The notes: generated from the sequence alone by a model not told the origin. DNA of 64,000 bases from Achromobacter deleyi (GCF_902859705.1 NZ_CADIJO010000005.1:1-64000); one strand, 5' to 3'. Shown: positions 1 to 9,302, counted from the stretch's first letter. Translations and numbers: made by a program.

Positions 1-673
1 GGGCCCCGTGCTGGAAAGCCGCCAGCTGCCCATCGGCGTGGTCACCAACATCGTCGGCATCCGCCGCGTGCAGATCGTGGTCGAAGGCCAGCCCGACCAC
101 GCCGGCACCACCCCCATGGACATCCGCCGCGATGCCCTGGTGGGCGCGGCCCGCCTCATCGACGCCGCCAGCCGCCAGGCCAGCGCCGCCAGCGGCAATC
201 CGCATTACGTGGTGGCCACGGTAGGCAAGCTGGCCATGACGCCCAACGCCGCCAACGCCGTGCCCGGCCGTGTCGAACTGACGCTGGAAATGCGCAGCGA
301 CAGCAATGCGGTGCTGGACGCATTTCCCGAAACGCTGATGGCCTCGGTGGCCGACGACCTGAAGGCGCTGCGCCTGACCGCCGGCTTCACCCAGCTGAGC
401 CGCGCCCAGCCCACCGACTGCGCGCCGCTGGTGATGGACGCGGTGAAGGCCGCCGCCGACCAGCTGGGCTACGCCAGCATGCGCCTGCCCAGCGGCGCGG
501 GCCACGACGCCGTCTACATGGCGCCCACCGGCCCCATCGGCATGATCTTCATCCCCTGCCTGAACGGCCGCAGCCACTGCCCCGAAGAATGGATCGAACC
601 GGCCCAACTGCTGGACGGCACACGCGTGCTGTACCAGACGGTGCTGGAACTGGATCGAGTACTGTCTCGCTAA
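1..673 (+). CDS. Zn-dependent M20 amidase, hydantoinase/carbamoylase family (3' part only)
   Basis: The frame is already open at base 2 and reads GPVLESRQLPIG, which in this family follows the metal-binding HIEQ segment, so the start lies before the window and about 223 residues remain. The M20/M28 dimerisation region (GQPDHAGTTPMDIRRDAL) and the C-terminal zinc-site region (GAGHDAVYMA, then SHCPEEW where relatives have SHNPxE) are visible. Family members cleave N-carbamoyl amino acids, allantoate or ureido acids in the cytosol. The exact substrate cannot be told from this fragment. It ends 30 bases before a thioredoxin-like gene on the same strand. Confidence 0.85.
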   Translation, partial: GPVLESRQLPIGVVTNIVGIRRVQIVVEGQPDHAGTTPMDIRRDALVGAARLIDAASRQASAASGNPHYVVATVGKLAMTPNAANAVPGRVELTLEMRSDSNAVLDAFPETLMASVADDLKALRLTAGFTQLSRAQPTDCAPLVMDAVKAAADQLGYASMRLPSGAGHDAVYMAPTGPIGMIFIPCLNGRSHCPEEWIEPAQLLDGTRVLYQTVLELDRVLSR

Positions 674-703
674 GCTTGCGCCACCCAGACCCCCACGGAC
701 GCC

Positions 704-1039
704 ATGGAACAGATTGAACTGAACGACAGCACCGCCGACCGCTACCTGCTGGACGCCCCCGGGCTGTCGCTGCTGGTGTTCCACAGCCGCACCTGCGGCA
801 CCTGCCGCATTGCCCGCGAACAGCTGCCCAAGCTGGAATTGCCGGTCGAACGCGTCTGTTGGGTGGATGCGGGCGAAAACGGCGGCCTGGTCGAACGCTA
901 TGAAGTCTTTCACCTGCCCGCCATGTTCGTGACGCGCGACGGCGCGTTCTTCGGCCCGGTGCAAGCCACCCTGGCCGAATGGGACCTGCGCCAGCAGATC
1001 GGCCTGGCGCTGGACAGCTACCCCGCCGAACTGCCTTGA
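704..1039 (+). CDS. Thioredoxin-like protein with CGTC motif
   Basis: The protein has 111 residues and no signal peptide, so it should be cytosolic. The redox motif CGTC sits at residues 31-34 after a beta strand (LSLLVFHSRT), and the cis-proline segment HLPAMFV follows, which is the thioredoxin-fold layout. Family members are thiol-disulfide oxidoreductases. The CGTC centre differs from the CGPC of true thioredoxin, so it may be a monothiol- or client-specific variant. It lies 13 bases before an EamA transporter gene and may share its transcript. Confidence 0.75.
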   Translation: MEQIELNDSTADRYLLDAPGLSLLVFHSRTCGTCRIAREQLPKLELPVERVCWVDAGENGGLVERYEVFHLPAMFVTRDGAFFGPVQATLAEWDLRQQIGLALDSYPAELP

Positions 1040-1052
1040 ACCGGGGCCAGCC

Positions 1053-1982
1053 ATGACGCCCTTGCGCCGTCCGCTGGACACGCTGGCCACCAGCGTGATG
1101 CTGCTGCTGTGCATCTGCTGGGGGTTCCAGCAGATCGCCATCAAGCTGGTGGCCGCCGACATTTCGCCCATCATGCAGGTCGGGCTGCGCTCGACCTTTG
1201 CCGCGCTGGTGCTGGCGGTGGTGGTGTGGCGGGCCGAAGGCGGGCGTGCGCTGCGCGACGGCACCCTGGGTGCCGGCCTGCTGGTGGGCCTGCTGTTCGG
1301 ACTGGAGTTCCTGGCGGTCGCACAGGGGCTGGTCTACACCACGGCCTCGCATATGTCCGTGTTCCTGTACACCGCGCCGATCTTCACCGCGCTGGGCCTG
1401 CACTGGCGCATGCCCGAAGAACGCATGGCGCCGCTGCAATGGCTGGGCGTGGCGGTGGCGTTCGGCGGCATCGCTGTGGCCTTCCTGGGCAACGGCAAAC
1501 CGCAAGCCGGCGGCAGCGACATGCTGCTGGGCGACGCGCTGGGCTTGCTGGCCGGGCTGTTGTGGGGCGCCACCACGGTGGCAATCCGCCGCACCGCGCT
1601 GTCGGAAGCCGCGCCGGCCAAGACCCTGTTCTACCAGATGGCGGTCGCCGCGGTGCTGCTGCTGGGCTATGCCGCGGCCACCGGCAACGCTGGCATCCGC
1701 TATACGCAGGCGGCCGTGCTCAGCGTGGCGTTCCAGTCGGTCGTGGTGGCGCTGTCCAGCTACCTGGCGTGGTTCTGGCTGCTGCGCCGTTATCTCGCCT
1801 CGCGCCTGTCCATCCTGTCGTTCATGACGCCGCTGTTCGGCGTGTCGTTCGGCGTGCTGATCCTGAATGAGCCGCTGGACGGCGCCTTCGTGGTCGGCGC
1901 CGTGATGGTGCTGGCGGGCATTTCGCTGGTCAGCGGCGCGGGCTTGCTGCGCGAGAAGTTTCGGCGGCCGCCGCGCGCCTGA
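1053..1982 (+). CDS. EamA/DMT-family exporter
   Basis: The 309-residue protein is a repeat of two EamA domains with about ten hydrophobic segments, the expected size for drug/metabolite transporters. The first helix (TSVMLLLCICWGFQQIAIKL) carries the typical WG...K signature of the family. It acts in the inner membrane, and family members export amino acids, metabolites or drugs. The substrate is not predictable. A perfect GC-rich hairpin with a T-run follows the stop codon, so this gene probably ends a transcript starting at the thioredoxin-like gene or earlier. Confidence 0.85.
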   Translation: MTPLRRPLDTLATSVMLLLCICWGFQQIAIKLVAADISPIMQVGLRSTFAALVLAVVVWRAEGGRALRDGTLGAGLLVGLLFGLEFLAVAQGLVYTTASHMSVFLYTAPIFTALGLHWRMPEERMAPLQWLGVAVAFGGIAVAFLGNGKPQAGGSDMLLGDALGLLAGLLWGATTVAIRRTALSEAAPAKTLFYQMAVAAVLLLGYAAATGNAGIRYTQAAVLSVAFQSVVVALSSYLAWFWLLRRYLASRLSILSFMTPLFGVSFGVLILNEPLDGAFVVGAVMVLAGISLVSGAGLLREKFRRPPRA

Positions 1983-2002
1983 GCCTGACCCTTGCCGGTT
2001 TT

Positions 2003-2905
2003 CTAGCCCGGCGCGCGCGCCGGGCTTTTCTTTGCCCCCAGGTTCAGCACGATCAGCGCCGCCCCCGCCAGCACCAGCGCAAAGCCCCACCAATCGGCCG
2101 GGGCCGGGCGGTCGCCCACCAATGCCATCGCGCCCAGCACCCCCACCACCGGCACCATCAGGGTGGTCAGCGCCGCCACTGTCGCGCTGACCCGTTCGCT
2201 CAGCACGAACCACAGCCAGTAGGCCACCGCCGTGCCCAGGACGATATGGAAGGTCAGCGCCGCCGCCACCCGGCCATCCCACCCCTGCACCGGAAACGAT
2301 TCGCCGGCCAGCAGCACGCCGGCCAAGGCGCAGGCCGCGCCTACCGCCAACTGCCAGGCCGTGATGACGATGCGGTGGCCACTCACCGGCCAGCGCTTCA
2401 GGTAGACCGTGCCGGCGGCCCACCCGAAGGCGGCGGTGAGCGGAAACACCAGGCCGCGCGCGGCGGCCAGGTCGTGTTCTGCGAAAACGGCGTGCAGCAC
2501 CGGCCAGGCCAGCACCGCCACCCCTGCCCCGCCCAGCAGCAACGCCAGCCCGCGGCGGCGGTCCAGGCGTTCGCCCAGCACGGCCCAGGCCAACAGCGCC
2601 GACATCATCGGCATGGTGAAGGTCAGCACCGCCGCGCGCGACGTGCTGGTGCTGAGCTGCGCCCAGGCCACCGCCAGGTTGAACACCGCCACGGCCAGGA
2701 TGCCGCCCACCACGATGCCCAGCCACGCGTCGCGCGGCGGCAGCAGGGGCAGCCGCTTGGCGCGCGCCAGCGCCAGCAGCAGCAAGGCCCCGCTGCCCAG
2801 ACCCAACAGGCGCAGGGTGAACGGCGGGCAGATCGACAGCACGATCTTCACCGCCGGCCAGTTCAGGCCCCAGAACAGGGCCAATGCCACGGGGATCAGG
2901 CGCAC
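2003..2905 (-). CDS. EamA/DMT-family exporter
   Basis: The 300-residue protein has about ten membrane segments in two EamA repeats, beginning LIPVALALFWGLNWPAVKI, the family's N-terminal signature. Its start overlaps the end of the upstream acetyltransferase gene by 10 bases, so the two are translationally coupled. Family members export small metabolites across the inner membrane; the link to an acetyltransferase hints at export of an acetylated compound, but that is only inference. The last residues (KSPARAPG) are encoded by the terminator hairpin of the convergent gene. Confidence 0.85.
   Translation of the reverse strand: MRLIPVALALFWGLNWPAVKIVLSICPPFTLRLLGLGSGALLLLALARAKRLPLLPPRDAWLGIVVGGILAVAVFNLAVAWAQLSTSTSRAAVLTFTMPMMSALLAWAVLGERLDRRRGLALLLGGAGVAVLAWPVLHAVFAEHDLAAARGLVFPLTAAFGWAAGTVYLKRWPVSGHRIVITAWQLAVGAACALAGVLLAGESFPVQGWDGRVAAALTFHIVLGTAVAYWLWFVLSERVSATVAALTTLMVPVVGVLGAMALVGDRPAPADWWGFALVLAGAALIVLNLGAKKSPARAPG
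2005..2033 (+). terminator. Rho-independent terminator after the EamA gene
   Basis: A perfect palindrome with 11-base arms (AGCCCGGCGCG / CGCGCCGGGCT) at 2005-2026 is followed by TTTCTTT. It stops transcription from the left. The hairpin lies inside the last codons of the gene on the opposite strand, so that gene's C-terminal codons double as the terminator stem. Confidence 0.75.
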
Positions 2906-3630
2906 GCGGCCTTTTCCTGGGCGATCAGGTCAGCCAGGCCCTGGCGCTGGCCGCCTTGGGCATCGAAGTTGTCGGGGCTGAGCCAGCGTTCGTAGGCGGC
3001 GCGCAGGGCCGGCCATTCGCTGTCGATGATCGAGAACCAGGCCGTGTCGCGGCTGCGGCCGCGGTACACGATGGCCTGGCGGAATATGCCCTCGAACTGA
3101 AAGCCCAGACGGGCGGCGGCCGAGCGCGACGGCGCGTTCAGGCTGTCGCACTTCCATTCATAGCGGCGATAGCCCAGCTCGTCGAACGCGCGACGCATCA
3201 GCAGGAATTGCGCCTCGGTGGCGATGCGGGTGCGCTTGAGCAGGCGCGAGAACGCCACGTGGCCCACTTCGATCACGCCATGGTTCGGGTCGATGCGCAT
3301 CAGCGACAGCGAACCGACCGCGCGGCCCGTGGCCAGATCGATGACGGCGTGGTGCAGCGGATCGCTGCCCGGCTGCGCCTGGTGCTGTTCGGCAAACTTG
3401 CGGTAGGAGGCCTCGTCGGGAAACGGGCCCGCGGTCATGTAGGTCCAGTCGCTGCCGTCCGGCGCCTGGCTGAAGGCATGGAACAGGTCGGCCGTGTGGC
3501 GCTCGGCCGACAGGGGTTCCAGCCGGCAGTAGCGGCCTTCGATAGGCGTGACCGGCGGACGCGGGCGCGGCGTCCAGTCAGGCAAGTCGGGGCCGACGGG
3601 TTGTTGGTAAGCATTGACGCGGGGTTGCAT
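2896..3630 (-). CDS. GNAT acetyltransferase, RimJ/RimL type
   Basis: From the ATG at 3630 the protein has 244 residues. The acceptor and acetyl-CoA fold is recognisable: GRYCRLEPL at the N-terminus, VIEVGHVAFS, the acetyl-CoA-binding region around RTRIATEAQFLLM, then YEWKCDSLNAPSRSAAARLGF near the C-terminus, which is typical of RimJ/RimL-like N-acetyltransferases. An upstream in-frame ATG at 3720 would add 30 residues unlike the family, so the shorter start is preferred. It is divergent from a MocR regulator and overlaps the downstream EamA exporter gene, suggesting one regulated unit. Substrate unknown. Confidence 0.8.
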   Translation of the reverse strand: MQPRVNAYQQPVGPDLPDWTPRPRPPVTPIEGRYCRLEPLSAERHTADLFHAFSQAPDGSDWTYMTAGPFPDEASYRKFAEQHQAQPGSDPLHHAVIDLATGRAVGSLSLMRIDPNHGVIEVGHVAFSRLLKRTRIATEAQFLLMRRAFDELGYRRYEWKCDSLNAPSRSAAARLGFQFEGIFRQAIVYRGRSRDTAWFSIIDSEWPALRAAYERWLSPDNFDAQGGQRQGLADLIAQEKAACA

Positions 3631-3721
3631 GCTGCTGGCCTCATCCAGGTTGGAAAACGCCGCCGGCGGTGGCGACGCAAGCCGGGCCGTTGCATGATGG
3701 CAACCGGCCCTGGCATGCACT

Positions 3722-3762
3722 CACGATAGCGAAATCGTGGCATGATAAAAAGCACCACGATT
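3722..3762. promoter_or_regulatory. Candidate operator in the MocR / acetyltransferase divergent region
   Basis: Three copies of the hexamer CACGAT/ATCGTG occur in 41 bases: CACGAT at 3722-3727, ATCGTG at 3734-3739 and CACGAT at 3756-3761. The last two form an inverted repeat with perfect 8-base arms (AATCGTGG, CCACGATT) and a 14-base spacer, and the outer two are direct repeats 34 bases apart. MocR regulators bind repeated half-sites in front of their targets. The site overlaps the earliest possible ATG (3742) of the regulator, which supports the later start at 3781. Binding is inferred. Confidence 0.5.
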
Positions 3763-3780
3763 CCTGAATTTAATAGAGCC

Positions 3781-5247
3781 ATGATAGACGGTGCCGGTTT
3801 GTTGTCCAGCCCCCTGGCGCGCGGGCCCGGCGCGCTGCCGCGCCAGCGCCAGCTCATCCTGCGCCTGAAACAGGCCATCCTGGCCGGCCAGTTGCCGGCC
3901 GGCGGCAAACTGCCCGCCTCGCGCGTGCTGGCCGACGAACTGGCCATTTCCCGCAACACCGTGCTGATCGCCTACGAGCAATTGACGGCCGAAGGCTATG
4001 TCATCGCCGACCGCCAGGGCACCCGGGTCGCGCCCCTGTCGGCGGCAGCAGCCAGCGCCGCCAAGCAGGCCGCCGCGCCCGAGGCGCCGGCGTTTCGCAC
4101 CGCCCAGCGGCTGTCGCGCATCGTCGCCACCCGCGCGCCCAACGACGGCGCGCTGCCGCTCACCCCCGGCACCCCGGCGCTGACGCAGTTTCCCATCAAT
4201 GCCTGGCGCCGCGCGCAAGACCGCGCCCTGCAGGCCGCCCCCGCCGCCACCCTGGGCTACGGCCCGCCCGTGGGCGAACCGGCGCTGCGCGAGGCCATTG
4301 CCCAATACCTGCGCGTGTCGCGCGGGGTGCGCTGCGACGCCGACCGCATCGTCATCACCGAGGGCGCGCAAGGCGCGCTGGCCCTGTGCGTGCAGCTGTT
4401 GACCAATCCGGGCGACACCGCCTGGCTGGAAGAACCCGGCTACCGCGGCGCCAAGGCCTCGTTTCATGCGGGCGACCTGAACGTGGTCGCCATGCGGGTG
4501 GACGCCGATGGCATCGCCATTTCGGATGACGCCTGGGACAAGCAGCCCCCGCGCCTGATCCAGACCACGCCCACCCACCAATACCCGACCGGCGCGGTGC
4601 TGTCGCTGGCGCGCCGGCTGGACCTGCTGGAACGCGCCCGCCAGGCTGGCGCCTGGATCATTGAAGACGACTACGACAGCGAATTCCGCCACCAGGGCGA
4701 ACCCATCGCCGCCATGCAGGGCCTGCTGCCCGACGCCCCGGTGCTGTATGTGGGTACCTTCAGCAAGACCATGTTCCCGGCCCTGCGGCTGGGCTTTCTG
4801 GTGCTGCCGCAGGCGATTGCCGGGCCGGCCATGCCGTCGATCATCGAAATGCTGCGCGGCGGCCACCGGCTGGAACAGCTGACCATGGCCGCCTTCATCG
4901 AAAACGGCCAGTTCTCGCGCCACCTGGGCCGCATGCGGCGGCTGTACCGCGACCGCCAGGCGGCACTGCGCGACGCGCTGGCGCAGCACCTGGGGGTGGA
5001 CCACGAGGTGCTGGGCGGCCACAGCGGCCTGCACCTGACCGTGCGTCTGCCGCCCGACATCCCGGACCGCGCCATCGTCGAACAGGCCCGCAAGCTGGGC
5101 ATGAACCCCAACGCGCTGTCGACCTTCGCCATCACGCCGCAGCCGCAGGACAACGGCCTGGTGATCGGCTACGGCAACACCAGCGCCGATCGTTTCCCGG
5201 GGCTGGTCAAGCAGTTGGGCAAGCTGGCGAGGGCGGCACGCGGGTAA
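3781..5247 (+). CDS. MocR/PdxR-type transcriptional regulator (GntR HTH + aminotransferase domain)
   Basis: An N-terminal GntR winged helix (LPASRVLADELAISRNTVLIAYEQL) is followed by a full type-I aminotransferase domain with the PLP-site segments EDDYDSEFR and TFSKTMFPALRLG, where the lysine would bind PLP. MocR proteins sense a PLP adduct or amine and control neighbouring genes. I use the ATG at 3781 (488 residues); the in-frame ATG at 3742 would lie inside the likely operator. The divergent acetyltransferase-EamA pair is the probable target. A role in vitamin B6 synthesis (PdxR proper) is possible, but no pdxST genes are nearby. Confidence 0.85.
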   Translation: MIDGAGLLSSPLARGPGALPRQRQLILRLKQAILAGQLPAGGKLPASRVLADELAISRNTVLIAYEQLTAEGYVIADRQGTRVAPLSAAAASAAKQAAAPEAPAFRTAQRLSRIVATRAPNDGALPLTPGTPALTQFPINAWRRAQDRALQAAPAATLGYGPPVGEPALREAIAQYLRVSRGVRCDADRIVITEGAQGALALCVQLLTNPGDTAWLEEPGYRGAKASFHAGDLNVVAMRVDADGIAISDDAWDKQPPRLIQTTPTHQYPTGAVLSLARRLDLLERARQAGAWIIEDDYDSEFRHQGEPIAAMQGLLPDAPVLYVGTFSKTMFPALRLGFLVLPQAIAGPAMPSIIEMLRGGHRLEQLTMAAFIENGQFSRHLGRMRRLYRDRQAALRDALAQHLGVDHEVLGGHSGLHLTVRLPPDIPDRAIVEQARKLGMNPNALSTFAITPQPQDNGLVIGYGNTSADRFPGLVKQLGKLARAARG

Positions 5248-5309
5248 GGCGGTTTTTCAGGCCTCGCCAGGCCAGCAGCAGCCGGACAGCTGCGATTGCG
5301 CTGCGGCCA

Positions 5310-5942
5310 TCAACGGCGCGAATCCAGCGCCATGCGCAGCGCCAGGCCGGCCAGCACCGTGCCCATCAGCCAGCGCTGCACCACCATCCACAGCGGCCGT
5401 CCGGCCAGGAAACCGGCAATGGACCCGGCCATGATCGCAATGACCGCGTTGACCGACAGGCTGACCGCCACCTGCGTCATGCCCAGCGCCAGCGACTGCG
5501 TGAACACGCTGCCGTGATCGGGCTGGATGAACTGCGGCAGCAGCGACACGTACATCACCGCCACCTTGGGATTGAGCAGGTTGGTCACCAGCCCCATCGA
5601 GAACAGCGTGCGCGGGCTGCTGGCCGGCAGTTCGCGCACCTGGAACGGCGACCGTCCGCCCGGGCGCACCGCCTGCCAGGCCAGGTACAGCAGATACAGC
5701 GCGCCGCCAAAGCGCAGCGCATCATAGGCATATGGCACCGCCATCAGCAGCACCGTGATGCCGAACGCCGCGCACAGCACGTAGAACACGAACCCCACCG
5801 CCACGCCGCCCAACGAAATCAGCCCGGCCTTGGGGCCCTGCGAAATCGAACGCGACACCAGATAGATCATGTTGGGCCCGGGCGTGAGCACCATGCCCAG
5901 GGCGACCAGGGCGAACGTCAGAAGATTGGCAATGTCAGGCAT
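5310..5942 (-). CDS. LysE/RhtB-family amino-acid exporter
   Basis: From the ATG at 5942 the protein has 210 residues with about six membrane segments, matching LysE/RhtB exporters. The signature LTPGPNMIYLVSRSISQGPKAGL is near the N-terminus and LLNPKVAVMYVSLLPQFI in the middle. The longer open frame up to 6071 adds an unrelated basic stretch and is not used. The protein would export an amino acid or derivative across the inner membrane. It is convergent with the MocR gene and divergent from the DUF72 gene. No LysR regulator is adjacent. Confidence 0.88.
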   Translation of the reverse strand: MPDIANLLTFALVALGMVLTPGPNMIYLVSRSISQGPKAGLISLGGVAVGFVFYVLCAAFGITVLLMAVPYAYDALRFGGALYLLYLAWQAVRPGGRSPFQVRELPASSPRTLFSMGLVTNLLNPKVAVMYVSLLPQFIQPDHGSVFTQSLALGMTQVAVSLSVNAVIAIMAGSIAGFLAGRPLWMVVQRWLMGTVLAGLALRMALDSRR

Positions 5943-6185
5943 GATGAACCGGCGCGCGCCGGACGGCAGTGAAGGGAGTGCTCTGCACGTTATCTGAAAT
6001 CTGTATCGGAACAGCACGCTTTTTGTTGCGCCGCCGGGTTGCACCCACCCGACGCGGCATCCGGGCAACACCCCGGCTGAACAATCGCTGACAATCCGCG
6101 GTTTTAAATGTGGACGGATGGGATGCGCAGCCCGTCAGGGATAGAGTGGCAGAGACGCCCCGCAACATCGGAAAGGACCCCGCCC

Positions 6186-7013
6186 ATGCCCCTGCGCAAA
6201 TCGCCCGCCGCGCACAAGCCGGCCGCCATCCGGGTCGGCATCGGCGGCTGGACTTACGCCCCGTGGCGCGGCGCCTTCTATCCCGAAGGCCTGCCCCACG
6301 CCCGCGAGCTCGAATACGCCAGCCGCCAGCTCACCGCCATCGAAATCAACGGCACCTATTACAGCAGCCAGAAGCCGGCCACCTTCGCCAAATGGCGCGA
6401 CGAGACGCCGGACGATTTCGTGTTTTCGCTGAAGGCCTCGCGCTACGCCACCAATCGCCGCGAACTAGCCGGCGCGGGTGAATCCATCCATCGCTTCGTG
6501 CACGGCGGCATCGCCGAGCTGGGCCCGAAGCTGGGGCCCATCGTGTGGCAGTTCGCGCCCACCAAGGTGTTCAACCCGGACGATTTCGGCGCCTTCCTGG
6601 CATTGCTGCCCGATGCGGTCGACGGCCTGCCGCTGCGCCACGTGCTGGACGTGCGCCACCCCAGTTTTGCCTGCGAGGAATACCTGGACCTGGCCCGCCG
6701 CCATGGCGCCGCCACCGTCTATACCGATAGCGAAGACTACCCGTCGCTGGCCGACCGCACCGGCGCATTCGTCTATGCGCGGCTGATGCGCGCCAGCACC
6801 GCCTTCAAGGCCGGCTACGCGCCCAAAGTGCTGGACGCCTGGGCCGAGCGGCTGCATACCTGGGCGCGCGGTGCGGACCCGGCCGACCTGCCGCGCGTCG
6901 GCATGCACAAGGCCCCCGGCGGCGCGAAGCCGCAGGACGTCTTTGCATTTTTCATCAATGGCGCCAAGGAACGCGCGCCGGCTGCGGCGCGCGCCATGAT
7001 CGAACGGCTGTAG
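6186..7013 (+). CDS. DUF72 (YecE-like) protein
   Basis: The 275-residue protein begins VGIGGWTYAPWRGAFYPEGLP and continues with EINGTYYSSQKPATFAKW and FVFSLKASRYATN, the hallmark of the DUF72 TIM-barrel family. Its biochemical role is not established. The start at 6186 is preceded by GAAAGGA at good spacing; earlier in-frame starts lack family sequence. An eight-base hairpin (7013-7031) without a clear T-run follows the stop codon. Neighbours give no functional clue. Confidence 0.85.
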   Translation: MPLRKSPAAHKPAAIRVGIGGWTYAPWRGAFYPEGLPHARELEYASRQLTAIEINGTYYSSQKPATFAKWRDETPDDFVFSLKASRYATNRRELAGAGESIHRFVHGGIAELGPKLGPIVWQFAPTKVFNPDDFGAFLALLPDAVDGLPLRHVLDVRHPSFACEEYLDLARRHGAATVYTDSEDYPSLADRTGAFVYARLMRASTAFKAGYAPKVLDAWAERLHTWARGADPADLPRVGMHKAPGGAKPQDVFAFFINGAKERAPAAARAMIERL

Positions 7014-7031
7014 CGCGGACGATGTCCGCGC
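7013..7031. terminator. Possible weak hairpin terminator between DUF72 gene and gor
   Basis: GCGCGGAC and GTCCGCGC form a perfect 8-base stem with a GAT loop directly at the stop codon. There is no T-run on either strand, so if it ends transcripts of the two convergent genes it does so by pausing or with Rho. Confidence 0.35.
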
Positions 7032-7062
7032 CAAGCCCCCGCACCGCCAAACCCGGCGCGGG

Positions 7063-8421
7063 CTAGTTCGCCACCGGCGTGCGCAGCGTCACGAACTCTT
7101 CGGCCGCCGTCGGGTGGATGCCGATCGTTTCGTCGAACACCTGCTTGGTCGCGCCCGCCTTCAACGCGATGGCGATGCCCTGCACGATCTCGCCGGCATC
7201 CGGGCCCACCATGTGCACGCCCAGCACGCGATCGGTCTTGACGTCGACGATCAGCTTCATCAGCGTCTTTTCCTGCGACTCGGTCAGCGTCAGCTTCATC
7301 GGGCGGAAGCGGCTTTCGAACAGCTTGATCTCGTGGCCGGCCTCGCGCGCCTCTTCGGTGGTCATGCCCACCGTGCCGATGTTGGGCAGGCTGAACACGG
7401 CGGTGGGGATCAGCTTGTAATCCACCTTGCGGTATTCCTCGGGGCGGAACAGGCGGCGCGCCACCGCCATGCCCTCGGCCAGCGCCACCGGCGTCAGCGG
7501 CACCCGGCCGATGACGTCGCCCAGCGCCAGTATCGACGGTTCGGCCGTGCGGTATTCGTCGTCGACGGCGATGAAGCCCTTGTCGTCGAACTTGACGCCG
7601 GTGTTTTCCAGGCCCAGGTTGTCCAGCATCGGGCGGCGGCCGGTGGCGTAGAACACGCAGTCGGTCTCGATCACCGAGCCGTCTTTCAGCGTGGCGGCCA
7701 GCACGCCGTCGGCGCGCTTGTCGATGCGGGCGACGTCGGCATTGAAGCGCAGGTCGATGCCCTTCTTGGTGAGCTCGTCGCGCAGGTGCTCGCGCACCGC
7801 GCCGTCAAAGCCGCGCAGGAACAGCGGGCCGCGGTACAGCTGGGTCGTCTGCGCGCCCATGCCATTGAAAATAGAGGCGAATTCGACCGCGATGTAACCC
7901 CCGCCCACCACCAGCACGCGCTTGGGCAGCGCCGGCAGGAAAAAGGCCTCGTTCGAGCTGATGGCGTGTTCCTTGCCGGGAATGTCCGGCACCTGCGGCC
8001 AGCCGCCGGTCGCCACCAGGATGTTCGCGGCGGTGTACGTCTTGCCGTCGACCTCGACGGTGTGCGGATCTTTGACGCGGGCGTGGGCTTCGAGCAGCGT
8101 CACGCCGCTATTGACCAGCAAATTGCGGTAAATGCCGTTAAGACGCTGGATCTCGCGGTTCTTGTTGGCGATCAGCGTGGCCCAGTCGAAGCTGGGCTGG
8201 CCGGCGGTCCAGCCAAAGCCATGCGCCTGTTCGAAATCTTCGCTGTAGTGGGCGCCGTAGACCAGCAGCTTCTTGGGCACGCAACCCACGTTGACGCAGG
8301 TGCCGCCCAGGTAGCGGCTTTCGGCCACGGCCACGCGGGCGCCGAAACCGGCCGCAAAACGGGCCGCGCGCACGCCGCCCGAGCCCGCGCCGATCACAAA
8401 CAGGTCAAAATCGAATGCCAT
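7063..8421 (-). CDS. gor: Glutathione-disulfide reductase
   Basis: The 452-residue flavoprotein reduces oxidised glutathione with NADPH in the cytosol. The FAD site [22 protein letters not shown] is followed by the redox-active disulfide [14 protein letters not shown] (C42 and C47), an NAD(P)-binding motif [12 protein letters not shown], and the C-terminal catalytic HPTAAEEF. Length and motifs match glutathione reductase rather than lipoamide dehydrogenase. The ATG at 8421 begins the FAD fold; open frame upstream is unrelated. A GST gene lies elsewhere in the window (32828-33457). Confidence 0.93.
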   Translation of the reverse strand: MAFDFDLFVIGAGSGGVRAARFAAGFGARVAVAESRYLGGTCVNVGCVPKKLLVYGAHYSEDFEQAHGFGWTAGQPSFDWATLIANKNREIQRLNGIYRNLLVNSGVTLLEAHARVKDPHTVEVDGKTYTAANILVATGGWPQVPDIPGKEHAISSNEAFFLPALPKRVLVVGGGYIAVEFASIFNGMGAQTTQLYRGPLFLRGFDGAVREHLRDELTKKGIDLRFNADVARIDKRADGVLAATLKDGSVIETDCVFYATGRRPMLDNLGLENTGVKFDDKGFIAVDDEYRTAEPSILALGDVIGRVPLTPVALAEGMAVARRLFRPEEYRKVDYKLIPTAVFSLPNIGTVGMTTEEAREAGHEIKLFESRFRPMKLTLTESQEKTLMKLIVDVKTDRVLGVHMVGPDAGEIVQGIAIALKAGATKQVFDETIGIHPTAAEEFVTLRTPVAN

Positions 8422-8577
8422 GGTGTTTCCTTCGCTGCCGCCTTGCGGCGCCGCGTTCACTGTCCGGGAAACCTGTATTTTGCACCACCTGACCCTGGAC
8501 CCGCCCCATCGCCCCACGCCTTGCGATACATTGGCCGCCAGGGCGACGCCGCCGCCCCCTACTCTGGAGCAAGACCC

Positions 8578-9201
8578 ATGTCGCTGGAAACCTGGCTGGC
8601 CTTCCTGGGCGCATCCGCCCTGCTGGTGATGCTGCCCGGCCCCACCATCCTGACCGTCATCAGCTATTCCATCACCCATGGCAAGCGCGCTCGCCTGCCG
8701 CTGGTGCTTGCCGTGACGCTGGGCGATTCCACCGCGCTGGCGCTGTCGCTGCTGGGCCTGGGCGCGTTGCTGTCGGCGTCGGCGTTCTGGTTCACCGTGG
8801 TCAAGACCGTGGGCGGACTGTACCTGCTGTACCTGGGCTTCAAGCTGCTGCGGGCCGGCGTGGCCCCGGCCACCTTGCCGCAGGCCGATGCCGCCGGTTC
8901 GCGCTGGAAGCTGTTCGCCAACACCTACCTGGTGACCGCGCTGAACCCCAAGGGCATCATCTTCTTCGTGGCCTTCCTGCCGCAGTTCATCGACCCGGCC
9001 GGCGACGTGACCCGTCAGCTGTGGACGCTGTCGGCCACCTTCGTGGCCTGCGCCGGCATCAATGCCACCGTCTACGCCCTGTTTGCCGGTTCGGCCCGCC
9101 GCCTGCTGGCCTCGCCCAGGGCGCAGCGCGGCTTCAACCTGGGCGGCGGCGCGCTGCTGTCGGCCGCGGGCATCTGGGCCTTGCTGGCGCGCCGCGCCTG
9201 A
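8578..9201 (+). CDS. LysE-family exporter
   Basis: The 207-residue membrane protein has the family signature [20 protein letters not shown] at the N-terminus and [18 protein letters not shown] in the middle, with about six membrane segments. The start at 8578 has CTGGAG upstream at suitable spacing. It is divergent from gor, with 156 bases between. Family members export amino acids such as threonine or homoserine; this one's substrate is unknown. It is a different subfamily from the LysE protein at 5310-5942. Confidence 0.88.
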   Translation: MSLETWLAFLGASALLVMLPGPTILTVISYSITHGKRARLPLVLAVTLGDSTALALSLLGLGALLSASAFWFTVVKTVGGLYLLYLGFKLLRAGVAPATLPQADAAGSRWKLFANTYLVTALNPKGIIFFVAFLPQFIDPAGDVTRQLWTLSATFVACAGINATVYALFAGSARRLLASPRAQRGFNLGGGALLSAAGIWALLARRA

Positions 9202-9302
9202 GGGCGCGGTTTCTGCCAGGAAACAGGGCGGCCAGCGCATGCCGCGCCGCCGCCCTGCCTTGACACCGCCCTGCCCTGACGCTGCCCTGCCTTAGCGCCG
9301 AC

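Noticed and set aside
549-2726. A 725-codon open frame on the minus strand
   Set aside because: It is antisense to three well-supported genes and composed of low-complexity Gly/Ala/Arg-rich translation, as expected from GC-rich codon bias.
7114-8577. Long plus-strand open frame leading into the second LysE gene
   Set aside because: It is antisense to glutathione reductase; only the part from the ATG at 8578, with a ribosome site, has protein-family sequence.
9245-9300. Repeated GCCCTGCC units after the second LysE gene
   Set aside because: Short, irregular and without dyad or T-run; probably low-complexity GC-rich spacer rather than a terminator or repeat element.
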